Assembly: GCA_030603385.1 (NCBI GenBank)
Contig: JAUVXW010000041.1
Coordinates: 1 to 35,711, forward strand
Reading direction: 5' to 3'
Source of the DNA: Promethearchaeota archaeon
GTDB taxonomy: Archaea > Asgardarchaeota > Lokiarchaeia > Sigyniarchaeales > SOKP01
DNA length: 35,711 bases
This document shows positions 24,053-33,009 of the stretch, one piece after another. How positions within the stretch are numbered: the first letter of the stretch is position 1; every line of letters starts with the position of its first letter. Position numbers and translations under genes: made by a program. Below the pieces are notes generated by a model that saw only the letters and a program-made list of their open reading frames with translations, was not told the origin of the DNA and did no database searches.

Positions 24053-25444
24053 TCATTTGATTAGTTCTCTTAATAACATTGTTGCATAACTTCCTTTTTG
24101 GAGTGAGAATTCAATTTTTATTTTCTTCTTACCATGGTAAAGCTCGTCATCTGTGAGTTCGACCATTTTTAAACCACTAGGTTTAACAGTCATCGCTCTA
24201 ATTGAACCCTTAAACTCACTCCCATTTATATATTTACTATAAAAAATGTTTTTGTCTATCCGATCTGATTTAGCAACCTCTTCATATATATATTTTATCA
24301 GAGGATATTCATCCAAAATTGTACTATTGCCAATAATAGGTAAAGCTATAGAAGCTCGATTTAATTTTAGAGCTTTTTTCAAATACTTGTCATAAATTCC
24401 TCCAAAGGTATATTTAACCTTAGTAACATTTCCATCATAATCATCTAGTATGCAAATTACGTCTCCTTTAACTGGTTTAAATAACGGAATACCTTTCTTT
24501 ACTCTTAAGGAAAGCATTCTATTGAATAAATATGATTGAAATGAACTAATTAATAATCTTATCAAATCAATTGGTAATGTATTTATAGCTCCTTGAAAAT
24601 CTCCTCCGTTTTCTATTAAAAATTGAATCATTTTTCGTTCATATCGTAGGATTTTGGGAAAATTATCATAAGCTTTTTTTAGATTCCCATCCATTCTTAA
24701 ATCACTTCTCACCTTTCTCGAATCGCTAGGTTCAGTAGAATATGTTGTTGATACATATTCTTTGAAAGCGTTTTCATAATCGCCCTCTAACAGAAAACGC
24801 CCTACAATATGAGAATTGGGTCTATAATTACCAAATCTTTGAAGCCCAAAATAGTTAGGAAAACCAAAGTTACTCAAAAAATTTAGGTTTTTCTCTATTT
24901 TATGTTTAACTTCTTTAACATTATCAAGGTTTCTAATTGTTATTGTGAAATTATTACCTAAATGGCTCCCTAATTTGACTGGTTTTTTTGTAGGATTAAT
25001 ATTTCTAATAAACATATCTCTTAACTTCAGATTCTTTAATTGTTCAACATAATTTCCCTTGATGGAAATCTTTTGGACAGAAATAGCTTGTTTATCTTTT
25101 AACCCAGAATAATAAATTAAATTATATGGGATATTGAGAGCTTTACTAATTTTTTTAACAGCTCTAAATGTATCCTTATTAATTTTAATTAAATTAAATG
25201 TAGTAAATTTATCTCTTAATTCTTTCGAAAAAGTAGGGCTTGTATAATCTTCCTTTATATCTAGAATCCTCCCATTTTTATCTATTTCTTTCACTATGAA
25301 ATCTTTATAATGAACTTTATACTCTCCCTTAATTCCATTAATCTTGTGAGTAGAGTAAATTTCGATTCCCACAAACTTCTCTACTTCTTTTTCATTGTTA
25401 TTTTTAAAAGAATAAGTAGTGCTACTTTTTTCTTGATTAAACAA
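24053..25444 (-). CDS. truD: tRNA pseudouridine(13) synthase TruD
   Basis: 463 residues. The catalytic aspartate is Asp117 in YYSGLKDKQAISVQ, the TruD signature. Further signatures are NNFTITIRNL, FPNYFGLQRFGNYRPNSHIVGR and SFQSYLFNRMLSLRV, with the TRUD insertion domain between about residues 230 and 380. Converts U13 to pseudouridine in tRNA (archaeal and eukaryotic Pus7 homologues have other targets too). It lies 24 bases after pth2 in a minus-strand run of translation genes. Confidence 0.93.
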   Translation of the reverse strand: MFNQEKSSTTYSFKNNNEKEVEKFVGIEIYSTHKINGIKGEYKVHYKDFIVKEIDKNGRILDIKEDYTSPTFSKELRDKFTTFNLIKINKDTFRAVKKISKALNIPYNLIYYSGLKDKQAISVQKISIKGNYVEQLKNLKLRDMFIRNINPTKKPVKLGSHLGNNFTITIRNLDNVKEVKHKIEKNLNFLSNFGFPNYFGLQRFGNYRPNSHIVGRFLLEGDYENAFKEYVSTTYSTEPSDSRKVRSDLRMDGNLKKAYDNFPKILRYERKMIQFLIENGGDFQGAINTLPIDLIRLLISSFQSYLFNRMLSLRVKKGIPLFKPVKGDVICILDDYDGNVTKVKYTFGGIYDKYLKKALKLNRASIALPIIGNSTILDEYPLIKYIYEEVAKSDRIDKNIFYSKYINGSEFKGSIRAMTVKPSGLKMVELTDDELYHGKKKIKIEFSLQKGSYATMLLRELIK

Positions 25445-25468
25445 TTTCTTTAGCCCACGTTTTTAACA

Positions 25469-25825
25469 TTATAATAATTTGAGATCTCCTGTAATCTTAT
25501 CAATTTCTTCTGACAAATCTGGACCAATACCAACGGAAGTTGTTGTACCGGGGGTTAACTGAGTGAGACCAGCATCTTTTACGACAAAATAGGGCACTTT
25601 ATTAGATTCTAACTTTTTTACTATTTCTTTTAATTGTTCTAAGTTACTTATCTTAAGAACAACTTTTTTCTGCCCAGAATTCTTCCAATTTTTCCAAATA
25701 CCTTTATTTTGAATACGAACTAGATCTGACGCTGAAACACTTGCATGACATGATTGAGCACACCTTTTTCCTGTACTCATTTTCAAATCTGTTCTAATTA
25801 AAATTACTTGTTTATATTCTTCCAC
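25469..25825 (-). CDS. pth2: Peptidyl-tRNA hydrolase 2
   Basis: 118 residues, exactly the Pth2 size. [27 protein letters not shown] is the N-terminal family signature with the conserved Lys and His-Ala-[37 protein letters not shown] and the C-terminal [10 protein letters not shown] complete the fold. Recycles peptidyl-tRNA that drops off ribosomes. It precedes truD by 24 bases and follows the Zn/KH gene by 50. Confidence 0.96.
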   Translation of the reverse strand: MEEYKQVILIRTDLKMSTGKRCAQSCHASVSASDLVRIQNKGIWKNWKNSGQKKVVLKISNLEQLKEIVKKLESNKVPYFVVKDAGLTQLTPGTTTSVGIGPDLSEEIDKITGDLKLL

Positions 25826-25875
25826 ATTAGTTCTATTAAATATTAAGAATATAATTAATTAAATCTTATTGATTA

Positions 25876-26388
25876 TCATTCAAACTCCACCCGAATAACA
25901 TTGCCGGTCAATTCAAGAATCAATTGTTCAAGTTCTTCATTAGTAAACAAAAGTTTCTCTCTATCATCTTCCCATAAAACTGCTCTAAATTGAACATCTC
26001 CCGTTGCTAGGAATATTTCATTTAAAGAAACTAATTTATATGGATTAATTAATGCTTCTACTATTGGTCGAGGTTTATTAGTTTTATCAACTAATATTAT
26101 CTCATCGACTTCATAAGTCTCTTTTATCCAATCTAATAATTCTGAAGTTATTCTTAATTTATCCCTCTTCCCTATTACAAGAATTATAAGATCTTCGTAA
26201 TCAATTGCTTTATAAAAAGAAACATCTTTTAAAAATACGAAACTTTCATTATCTTCTTCTAATTCTAAAAGATCCTTTGCTAAATCAATCTCGAATTCGG
26301 TTATTTCACCCGCATCAAGCCTTGCTTGACAACTATTACACAAGAAACCAGACTTTATACAAGTTTTATCTGCAGGAAGAATTTTCAT
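25876..26388 (-). CDS. NusA-like/KH-type RNA-binding protein with partial N-terminal zinc knuckle
   Basis: 170 residues. The N-terminus TCIKSGFLCNSCQARLDAGEITEFEIDLAKDLLEL matches archaeal NusA-like proteins whose N-terminal Cys cluster precedes a KH domain. Here only three of the usual four Cys are visible (10, 17, 20). The following FYKAIDYEDLIILVIGKRDKLRITSELLDWIKE fits a degenerate KH-like core lacking the GxxG loop. The C-terminal half (ALINPYKLVSLNEIFLATGD and LIRELTGNVIRVEF-like end) is a second small domain. A role in transcription elongation or RNA binding is likely by family; the missing GxxG argues for altered binding. It begins the pth2-truD run. Confidence 0.55.
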   Translation of the reverse strand: MKILPADKTCIKSGFLCNSCQARLDAGEITEFEIDLAKDLLELEEDNESFVFLKDVSFYKAIDYEDLIILVIGKRDKLRITSELLDWIKETYEVDEIILVDKTNKPRPIVEALINPYKLVSLNEIFLATGDVQFRAVLWEDDREKLLFTNEELEQLILELTGNVIRVEFE

Positions 26389-26582
26389 ACTATTTAAACT
26401 CGGGAGAAAATATCGATTTTAATATTACTCTACATAATAAATTTAGTAGAGCTATTGTAATTGAGATCTATTTAAGATATTTAATTAATTTTATGATAAA
26501 GATTCTTAAACTCTTCCTATAAATGTGATCAATTTTTATCTCTCATATCAATTTGCCTTTAAAAGAAGCGATAATAACATTA

Positions 26583-27503
26583 TTATACTTTTACAGCAAG
26601 AATTTTATTTATTTCATCTTCGATCATCGATATTTCTCTAACAGCTTGTCTAAATTCTACCTTGGACGCTTTATCTCTATTTAACACAGTTTTAGCTATT
26701 GCTTTATATTTCTCAATAATGTTAGACTCAGCGAAATTTTTAAGTTTCAAACAGAAAGAATATAAGTAAGAGTAAGTTTCTGCATATTTTGAAAATCCTA
26801 GAGACTCTTTTACCATATCTAGATAATATTGTAATCTAAGTTTCCTATCTTTAATCTCGTCTCTAAGAGACTTTGCTTCTGTTTGATATTCAATAAATTT
26901 CTCATCATCTCGAAGTTTTTCTGAGATCTCAATTAATTTCTTAGAGATTTCATATTTTTTGAGATAATTTTCCTCAATTAAATATTGTGTAGTAAGTTCT
27001 TCTCTTTTACTAAATAGATTTTCTCTTAATTGTTCAGAAAGAGCACCCTTTTGTTCCCAAATTGATTTTAAAATAGAACTCTGATTGGTAGTTAAAGATG
27101 ATTCAGAAATTAACTTCTTATTAGATAAAATTAACTGTATGATTTTTAAATCGAACATTTCAAGCTTTTCCGGCTCTTGATCCCAATTAGTGAATAAATC
27201 TTCATGACTCATTATAACCTTGATAATTTTAGGGATCAGTTTTTGAGCTTCTTTAATATCTTCACTATCAATTATGATTACTAAATCAGAAGATACTTCA
27301 GAAATTCTTGAAATAAGAACAATATATTCCCCTAATTCAATTGTACTTAATGATTCTGTGCTACTCTCAGTTAACTCAGACACAAAAGTTTGAAGCGCAG
27401 AAAAAAATGAACTAAACATTTCCATTTTTTCATCGCTTTGAAAATTCTTGTTATACAGTAAATTCTTTGAATTGCTTTGAAAAATATAAAGTGATTGGAT
27501 CAT
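26583..27503 (-). CDS. Longin-like domain protein with long helical tail (Asgard type)
   Basis: 306 residues. Residues 1-105 fit the Asgard longin/roadblock-related pattern: a first strand IQSLYIFQSNSKNLLYNKNF, the helix MEMFSSFFSALQTFVSELT, strand GEYIVLISRI, strand SDLVIIIDSED, and a closing helix near IIKVIMSHEDLF. In eukaryotes such domains bind small GTPases and SNARE or TRAPP partners, and several Asgard GTPase modulators have this fold. From residue 130 to the end is a charged helical region likely to form coiled coils, with no motif I know. No GTPase is adjacent; the nearest is at 4372-4896. ATG 27503 is the natural start. Family call by pattern only. Confidence 0.7.
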   Translation of the reverse strand: MIQSLYIFQSNSKNLLYNKNFQSDEKMEMFSSFFSALQTFVSELTESSTESLSTIELGEYIVLISRISEVSSDLVIIIDSEDIKEAQKLIPKIIKVIMSHEDLFTNWDQEPEKLEMFDLKIIQLILSNKKLISESSLTTNQSSILKSIWEQKGALSEQLRENLFSKREELTTQYLIEENYLKKYEISKKLIEISEKLRDDEKFIEYQTEAKSLRDEIKDRKLRLQYYLDMVKESLGFSKYAETYSYLYSFCLKLKNFAESNIIEKYKAIAKTVLNRDKASKVEFRQAVREISMIEDEINKILAVKV

Positions 27504-27687
27504 GCTTAGGATTTTATGGTTATTAAAATTGTAATGTTTCTAATTAAAACCTTTATTTACAATATCTAAATTGAAAAATTTATAATTATCTTTTTCAGAA
27601 AAGGAAAGTAAAACTTTTATATGCAAAATTACGAATTCCTTAAACAAAAAAGTCTAAAAACTAGCTTAAGAAAATAGATTTTCTAAT

Positions 27688-27882
27688 TTATAATTCTATT
27701 ATATCGCAGGATATATTCGTAATAAGTCTTTCTGCTGTTGTTACATCTGTTTTAAATGTATAAAGAATTTTTTTAGTTCTCAATTTCAGTTTAACTACTT
27801 CTTTTAAGCGTTTAACTCTACAATGAACAGCGAATTCTGATAATTCTATAAATTTTTCTTCATCAAAAATTTCTCTAGGCAT
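27688..27882 (-). CDS. rpl38e: Ribosomal protein eL38
   Basis: 64 residues. The start MPREIFDEEKFIELSE parallels human eL38 (MPRKIEEIKDFL), and VKLKLRTKKILYTFKTDVTTAERL aligns with the human [24 protein letters not shown]. eL38 is present in eukaryotes, Crenarchaeota and Asgard archaea and absent from most Euryarchaeota. It sits divergent to eL40, 192 bases apart, upstream of the longin gene in the same direction. Confidence 0.9.
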   Translation of the reverse strand: MPREIFDEEKFIELSEFAVHCRVKRLKEVVKLKLRTKKILYTFKTDVTTAERLITNISCDIIEL

Positions 27883-28074
27883 AGCAACTCAACTAAACTT
27901 CGATATTGTAATTGTTGAATAGATCTATTCACTATAGAATTTTAATTTTATCATATTTTACAATAATTTAATCAAAAATTTTATTTTAAATCGCGTGTTT
28001 TCCAAATTATTCTTATATTTATTAATTCTAAGTTAGATCTTAGGAAGCTAAAAGAAAAGGAAAACTGAGAAAAA

Positions 28075-28236
28075 ATGCCGATTGATGATCCAGTGAAACG
28101 AAGAATTGCCCGATATCATTTATTGGAGAAAAGCGTTTGTCGGAAATGTGGAGCTTTAAATCCCGTTAAAGCTAAGAAATGTAGACGGTGTCGTAGTAAA
28201 GATTTACGACCAAAAAGAAGAGAATTAATAAAATAA
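28075..28236 (+). CDS. rpl40e: Ribosomal protein eL40
   Basis: 53 residues from ATG 28075 to TAA 28234-28236. The four-Cys zinc ribbon is CRKCGALNP and CRRC, followed by the typical basic end SKDLRPKRRELIK. In eukaryotes eL40 is made as a ubiquitin fusion; here it is free-standing, as in other archaea. A 218-base AT-rich spacer separates it from the thermosome gene. Confidence 0.95.
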   Translation: MPIDDPVKRRIARYHLLEKSVCRKCGALNPVKAKKCRRCRSKDLRPKRRELIK

Positions 28237-28389
28237 ATTAATTGTTTTATTAATCACTAATTTTTAAATATTAATTTTCATATCAAATTTATACAAATTT
28301 AAACATAAAATTCCTTAAAGTTCTAATATTAAATTTTTTCTGATTATAGCATAATTCGTAAACTTTTTTAATTTTATGACTTAGAGATC

Positions 28390-28402
28390 TATATATATAA
28401 AT
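28390..28402 (+). promoter_or_regulatory. TATA box of the thermosome gene
   Basis: TATATATATAAAT at 28390-28402 is the clearest TATA run ahead of ATG 28455; initiation about 25 bases downstream would leave a leader of roughly 30 bases. Confidence 0.5.
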
Positions 28403-28454
28403 TATTAATATCAAAAAAATTATTCAATATTAAATTAACAAAAAGTGAAAAAAA

Positions 28455-30146
28455 ATGGCACAATTAGGCGGAACACCCGTATTAATAATGAGAGAAGGCA
28501 CTGAGAGACAACGTGGTAGAGATGCTATGTCAAATAATATTGCTGCCGCAATTGTGATCGCAGAAGCCGTTCGTACATCACTAGGTCCCATGGGCATGGA
28601 TAAGATGCTCGTAGACCAATTTGGAGACGTTGTTATTACAAACGATGGAGCTACAATCCTAAAAGAGATTGACGTGCAACATCCTGCCGCTAAGATGATG
28701 GTTGAAGTCGCAAAAACTCAAGATTCTGAGGTGGGAGATGGAACCACTACATCAGTAATTCTTGCTGGTGAACTCTTAAAACGAGCCAAAAAACTTATAG
28801 AACAAAAGATTCATCCAACAGTTATTACCGAAGGATTTCGTAAAGCAGCTGATAAAGCAGTTGAAATTCTTGATGGAATGTCCATAAAAAGCGGTATTGA
28901 TGACGAAAAAGGTTTATTGGACTCTGCAATGACATGCATGTCTAGCAAAATCGTTTCCGAATCAAAAGAGAAACTAGCTAAAATATGTATGGATGCAATT
29001 AAGGCTGTTGCTGAAAAAAATGAGGACGGAAAGTGGTTAGCAGATATCGAAAAGGTTCAAATTCAAAAGAAAGCAGGAGAATCTATTGATGACACTAGCT
29101 TAATTCAAGGTATCATCCTAGACAAAGAAGTTGTAAGCCCTGGAATGCCAAAATTTGTAAAAGATGCTAAAATCCTACTCTTACAAAGCGCAATTGAGAT
29201 TCAAAAGACTGAATTCGATACCAAACTTCAGATCACCAGGCCTGAACAAATTCAAGAGTTTCTTGATGAAGAAGAAAAAATGATCAGGACCATGGTTGAA
29301 AAAATAGTGAAATCTGGAGCAAAAGTCGTTATCTGCCAAAAGGGAATCGATGATTTAGCTCAACATTTCTTATCTAAAGCTGATATCATGGTTGTAAGAA
29401 GAGTCAAAAAATCTGATATTGAAAAACTCTCAAAAGCCACTGGTGGAATGATCTATACAAATCTTGATGATATTACCGAAGACAAACTTGGATGGGCAGG
29501 ATTAGTAGAAGAACGTAAAATTATGAATGATAGCTGGATTTTTATTGAAGAATGTAAAGATCCAAAATCGGTCGTAATTCTTATAAGAGGTGGAACCGAT
29601 CTCGTAGTTGACGAAGTTGATAGGGCTATTCATGACGGTCTTTGCGTTGTTAGAGATGTCGTAGAAGATGAAAAACTCGTCGGTGGAGGTGGAGCTCCTG
29701 AAGTTGAGACCGCTATTCAATTACGAAAATACGCGTCTTCTCTAGGCGGACGCGAACAACTTGCTGTCGAAGTATTTGCTGATTCGCTTGATATTATCCC
29801 AAAAACCCTAGCAGAAAATGCTGGTTTAGACCAAATTGATACTCTCATGAAATTAAGAGCTGCTCATCAACAAGGCAATAAATTCGCCGGAACCAACTTA
29901 GACAATGGAGATGTAATCAACGATATGAGTAGTGTTGGCGTAGTTGAACCAACTGTCGTGAAAGTGCAAGCTATCAAAAGCTCTACTGAAGCAAGCTCAA
30001 TGATATTACGGATTGATGATGTAATTGCATCTGCGAAAAGTGCAATGCCCCCTGGGATGCCCCCTGGTGGACCTGGTGGTATGCCCCCAGGAATGGGTGG
30101 GGGTGGTATGGGTGGTATGGGAGGACTTCCTCCTGGTATGATGTAA
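28455..30146 (+). CDS. thsA: Thermosome subunit (group II chaperonin)
   Basis: 563 residues, ATP-dependent protein-folding ring subunit related to eukaryotic CCT. Signatures: [29 protein letters not shown], the phosphate-binding [15 protein letters not shown], the catalytic Asp region in the later [10 protein letters not shown] segment, and [20 protein letters not shown]. The tail after residue 535 is Gly/Met/Pro-rich ([14 protein letters not shown]), as in GroEL and many archaeal thermosomes. Codon use is visibly richer in G and C than its neighbours, which fits a highly expressed gene. Followed by a T-rich terminator. Confidence 0.97.
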   Translation: MAQLGGTPVLIMREGTERQRGRDAMSNNIAAAIVIAEAVRTSLGPMGMDKMLVDQFGDVVITNDGATILKEIDVQHPAAKMMVEVAKTQDSEVGDGTTTSVILAGELLKRAKKLIEQKIHPTVITEGFRKAADKAVEILDGMSIKSGIDDEKGLLDSAMTCMSSKIVSESKEKLAKICMDAIKAVAEKNEDGKWLADIEKVQIQKKAGESIDDTSLIQGIILDKEVVSPGMPKFVKDAKILLLQSAIEIQKTEFDTKLQITRPEQIQEFLDEEEKMIRTMVEKIVKSGAKVVICQKGIDDLAQHFLSKADIMVVRRVKKSDIEKLSKATGGMIYTNLDDITEDKLGWAGLVEERKIMNDSWIFIEECKDPKSVVILIRGGTDLVVDEVDRAIHDGLCVVRDVVEDEKLVGGGGAPEVETAIQLRKYASSLGGREQLAVEVFADSLDIIPKTLAENAGLDQIDTLMKLRAAHQQGNKFAGTNLDNGDVINDMSSVGVVEPTVVKVQAIKSSTEASSMILRIDDVIASAKSAMPPGMPPGGPGGMPPGMGGGGMGGMGGLPPGMM

Positions 30147-30153
30147 ATCTAAA

Positions 30154-30178
30154 TATTTTTTTAATTTATTTTTTCTTA
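30154..30178 (+). terminator. T-rich terminator after the thermosome gene
   Basis: Two U runs (7 T, then 6 T) within 25 bases directly after the TAA at 30144-30146, without a stem, as in archaeal intrinsic termination. Confidence 0.5.
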
Positions 30179-30281
30179 TTATTTATTTAATTAACCAAAT
30201 ATTAGTCAAAATTAACACAGTCTTTCTCTTATAGTTAATAGGCAATTAATCTAATATTTTAATTATATTAGAAGAATAAGG

Positions 30282-30725
30282 TTAAGAACCGATTGCTAAA
30301 TGAACTGTTTTCGTTTTAGAATCGTATCTAATGAATTCTAAATACAAATCGTCCAAATAATGCCCCCATATTCCATATGGACCGTCAGACTTCTTTCTAT
30401 TATAAAGCATCTCGTATGTTCCAGGATCTCCAACTTGACCCTCTTCTTCCGCATAGATTTTTTTATATGCTTTATAAATCCATTCGAATAGATCCTTTCG
30501 TGAAAAACCTCCCTTTTGTTCACGCTCATAGAGCACATCTACTGAAAGAGGGTAAGTTATTCGAAGCGTTATTTTTTCATCGGGAATAATTACCTCATCA
30601 GGATCGATTATCCGATTTTGTAATTCTTCATCCTCATAATCAATAATGTGTGGTGTCCCATGATCTTCAATATCTAAATAATAGATCATATATCCATAAG
30701 GATCAACTTGTCCATCTTTTTTCAT
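30282..30725 (-). CDS. Uncharacterised 147-residue acidic protein
   Basis: A soluble protein beginning MKKDGQVDPYGYMIYYLDIEDHGTPH. It is rich in Asp, Glu and Tyr, with a YPLSVDVLYERE strand, a DLFEWIYKAYKKIYAEE helix and an end GIWGHYLDDLYLEFIRY followed by a T-VHLAIGS strand. The G-I-WGH-L-DL-LE-I pattern reminds me of small unnamed proteins of bacteria and giant viruses, but I cannot name a family. It is divergent from the GIY-YIG gene (134 bases between starts) and convergent with the thermosome gene. The two divergent genes share a (D/N)PYGY near the N-terminus, which may be chance. Confidence 0.65.
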   Translation of the reverse strand: MKKDGQVDPYGYMIYYLDIEDHGTPHIIDYEDEELQNRIIDPDEVIIPDEKITLRITYPLSVDVLYEREQKGGFSRKDLFEWIYKAYKKIYAEEEGQVGDPGTYEMLYNRKKSDGPYGIWGHYLDDLYLEFIRYDSKTKTVHLAIGS

Positions 30726-30859
30726 GTTATATTATAAAATCTTATCTATTTAAAGAAAAATAAATTATATGGTTTATAATTAGTGCTAATTCTAAGATTC
30801 ATGATTGAAGTTTATATAGTCCTTATGAGATAAAATTTAAAAGACTCTAAAATTCAATT

Positions 30860-32725
30860 ATGGTTAAAAAAGAAATAAATCCATATGGTTATATTTATCG
30901 AGCGACTAATCGTTTAAATGGAAAGAATTACGTAGGTCAGACCGTTACAAGCCGTTGGGGGAATGATGAAATTCCTATAGAAGCACGTTGGAAAGAAGAG
31001 ATTCGAGAATCTTATTCAAGAAACAGAAGGGGAGAAGAACTCCGCAATATTGAAAAGGCAATAGTTAAATACGGTCCTGAAAATTTTGTATTGAGGGAAC
31101 AGGATAGAGCATATAGTCAAGAAGATTTAGATGCAAAAGAAACATATTGGATTAAGGATTATGATTCAATGAATCCAGATAAAGGATATAATATGACTGA
31201 GGGTGGTTTGGGAGGTAGACCGAGTGATGAAGTAAGAGAAAATATAAGCAATATTATAACAGATAAATGGGATAAGGATCCTGTGTATCGAAATAAGCAA
31301 GCCAATGAAAGGAGTGAAAGAGGACAAAATCCTGAATTTATAGAAAAAATGACACGAATTAATAAAGAAAAAGGAAAGAATCCTGAATTTAAAGAGAAAA
31401 TGACTAAGATCAATCAAGAAAAAGCGAAAAACCCAGAATGGAGAGAGAAAATGAGTCAAGTCGGTAAAGAAAAATGGAATGAGGATCCTGAATATAGGAA
31501 AAAACAGACCAATGAAAGGAGGGAGCGTGCAAAAAATCCAGAATGGAGAGAGAAAATGACCAGAATTAATCGGGAAATAACTCAAAGACCAGAATACAAA
31601 GAGAAAATGAGTCAAATCAGTAAAGAAAAATGGAAGGATCCAGAATATCAACAGAAACAAATAGATTCTCATGATAAATATAAAAAGAAGATAGAAGATA
31701 AGAGGGAGTTTTTAAATGAAGTAAAGAATAAAGTGCCAAAAAAGGAGCTGGTTGAGAAATATGGGATGGATGGTAAAACTTTGAATAGAAGGATTGAAGA
31801 AATGTTTGGATCGAATGGACCAAAGAATTATACAGAGTTAAAGGATCATTTACAGGATAAGAATGTTGATGATGTTTTGAAAGACATCGATAATAGAAGT
31901 GGTGAGAGACAGGATAGTTCAAGCGAAAACACAAATGAAGAGAAAAAAGAGGAGACATCTGAAGAATCAAAACAAGAGGAGGATAACGATGAGAAGCAAT
32001 CTGAAGAGAAAAGTGAGGAATTAAATGATAAGGAAAGTGAGGAATCAGATGAGGAGGCACCTGAAGTGCCATCTGAAGAGATCACGGAGGAGTCTACTGA
32101 AGAGGGTAGGGATGAAGGAAAGGATGAAACAACAGAGTCCGAATCTGAAGAATCTCAGGATCAGCCGTTAGAAGAAGGCACAGATATTTCAGATGGCAAA
32201 GAAGAGAAAGATAAGGAGAAGGATGATGAGAAAGGTGAAGAATCAACTGAGCAAATACTTGAGAAGGAAAATCCAATAGAAAAGGCTACTGATAATGAGT
32301 CAAGCGAGTCAATTGATAAAAAGAGTAAACCTGAAACTACAAAACCAAGGGACTCAGGATTGAAGGAGGGGGACATTATCTCTATTGAAATTATAGATGG
32401 CGATAAAAGTGTTGTAGTTCATGGTTCGATATATTCTGATAAGATCCATCCATATATCCTTACTTCGGGAGTAGAACAGAGGCAACCAGTTCAGAGAAGT
32501 TCCAAAGATTATGATGGTATTAATGAGAGTCCTAATGATAAGAGACGTGATTATGATGGGATCGACACGAACTCTGATAATGATAAAAGCGATATTAAAA
32601 CTTTAGATGGAGGAATTGATGAACAAGGCAACGACTATGATGGAATAGATAATCCTCAAGAGGATGTAGATAAGGATTATGATAAGATAGATGAGAGTTA
32701 TGGTGAGGGGGGTTATGAAGGATGA
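30860..32725 (+). CDS. GIY-YIG nuclease with tandem motif repeats, HTH, acidic region and YDGI repeats
   Basis: About 621 residues in five parts. (1) 8-115: GIY-YIG nuclease, GYIYRATNRLNGKNYVGQ with Tyr13 and YVG at 24-26, KAIVKYGPENFVL, catalytic Glu94 in KETYWIKDYDS. (2) 117-131: NUMOD3-like GGRPSDEVRENIS. (3) 136-270: about eight 17-18-residue units of the type NPE(F/W)REKMT-IN-EK, a DNA-binding array. (4) 290-312: a helix-turn-helix VPKKELVEKYGMDGKTLNRRI. (5) 345-490: about 145 residues almost all Glu, Ser, Asp, Lys and Thr, then a small beta segment (GDIISIEIIDGDKSVVVHGSIY) and four DYDGI-type repeats at the end. GIY-YIG plus NUMOD modules mark homing endonucleases, but the acidic tail is not usual for them. 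The plus strand is strongly purine-rich and codon use differs from neighbours, suggesting transfer. Confidence 0.8.
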   Translation: MVKKEINPYGYIYRATNRLNGKNYVGQTVTSRWGNDEIPIEARWKEEIRESYSRNRRGEELRNIEKAIVKYGPENFVLREQDRAYSQEDLDAKETYWIKDYDSMNPDKGYNMTEGGLGGRPSDEVRENISNIITDKWDKDPVYRNKQANERSERGQNPEFIEKMTRINKEKGKNPEFKEKMTKINQEKAKNPEWREKMSQVGKEKWNEDPEYRKKQTNERRERAKNPEWREKMTRINREITQRPEYKEKMSQISKEKWKDPEYQQKQIDSHDKYKKKIEDKREFLNEVKNKVPKKELVEKYGMDGKTLNRRIEEMFGSNGPKNYTELKDHLQDKNVDDVLKDIDNRSGERQDSSSENTNEEKKEETSEESKQEEDNDEKQSEEKSEELNDKESEESDEEAPEVPSEEITEESTEEGRDEGKDETTESESEESQDQPLEEGTDISDGKEEKDKEKDDEKGEESTEQILEKENPIEKATDNESSESIDKKSKPETTKPRDSGLKEGDIISIEIIDGDKSVVVHGSIYSDKIHPYILTSGVEQRQPVQRSSKDYDGINESPNDKRRDYDGIDTNSDNDKSDIKTLDGGIDEQGNDYDGIDNPQEDVDKDYDKIDESYGEGGYEG

Positions 32726-33009
32726 TATATTGTTTTGGCAATCTCGAATTAAGTTAATCCAAGCTCCAGAACCATTTATCCCTCAATAATAGTACTTAAT
32801 GAAATATATATTATAATCTAAAAATTCCTGAATGGTAAATTCAAAGTCTGATTTCAAAGGAATTCTAATGAAAAAAATATTATATCTTCGAAATCCAAAG
32901 GGAAATATCCTATTAATTGAAGAATTCCAGGGGCTTCAATTGTAATTATGCTGCAATTTCAAGAATAACAAACAATTTAAACAAATTGTTTATACTTTGA
33001 CTAATTTAT
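32726..33009. other. Intergenic region with two hairpins and a partial repeat copy
   Basis: No gene is supported. It contains the third, partial copy of the nitrilase-flanking repeat (32830-32865) and two hairpins: AATTGAAG/CTTCAATT at 32915-32922 and 32934-32941, and AACAATTT/AAATTGTT near 32970-32990 just beyond the trpS stop. The second may end the trpS transcript. A 25-codon frame (ATG 32868 to TAA 32945) follows the repeat but is too short to trust. Confidence 0.4.
32830..32865 (+). repeat. Partial copy C of the nitrilase-flanking repeat
   Basis: Shares the core GGTAAATTCA-AGTCTGATTTC (32834-32855) with copies A and B, differing by one base (A for G), then diverges to AAAGGAATTC. The hairpin half of the repeat is not recognisable here. 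Confidence 0.7.

Noticed and set aside
31300..31680. CRISPR-like array of roughly 51-54-base repeats
   Set aside because: The repeats are in frame inside the GIY-YIG gene, diverge in sequence but keep the NPE--EKM protein motif, and have no unique spacers of constant length.
31166..32376. Several long open frames on the minus strand opposite the GIY-YIG gene
   Set aside because: They result from the purine-rich coding strand: translations are Ser/Phe/Leu/His-rich low complexity, mirror the Glu/Lys/Ser codons and have no family likeness.
32868..32945. 25-codon frame after repeat copy C
   Set aside because: Too short and overlapped by a hairpin; no family likeness.
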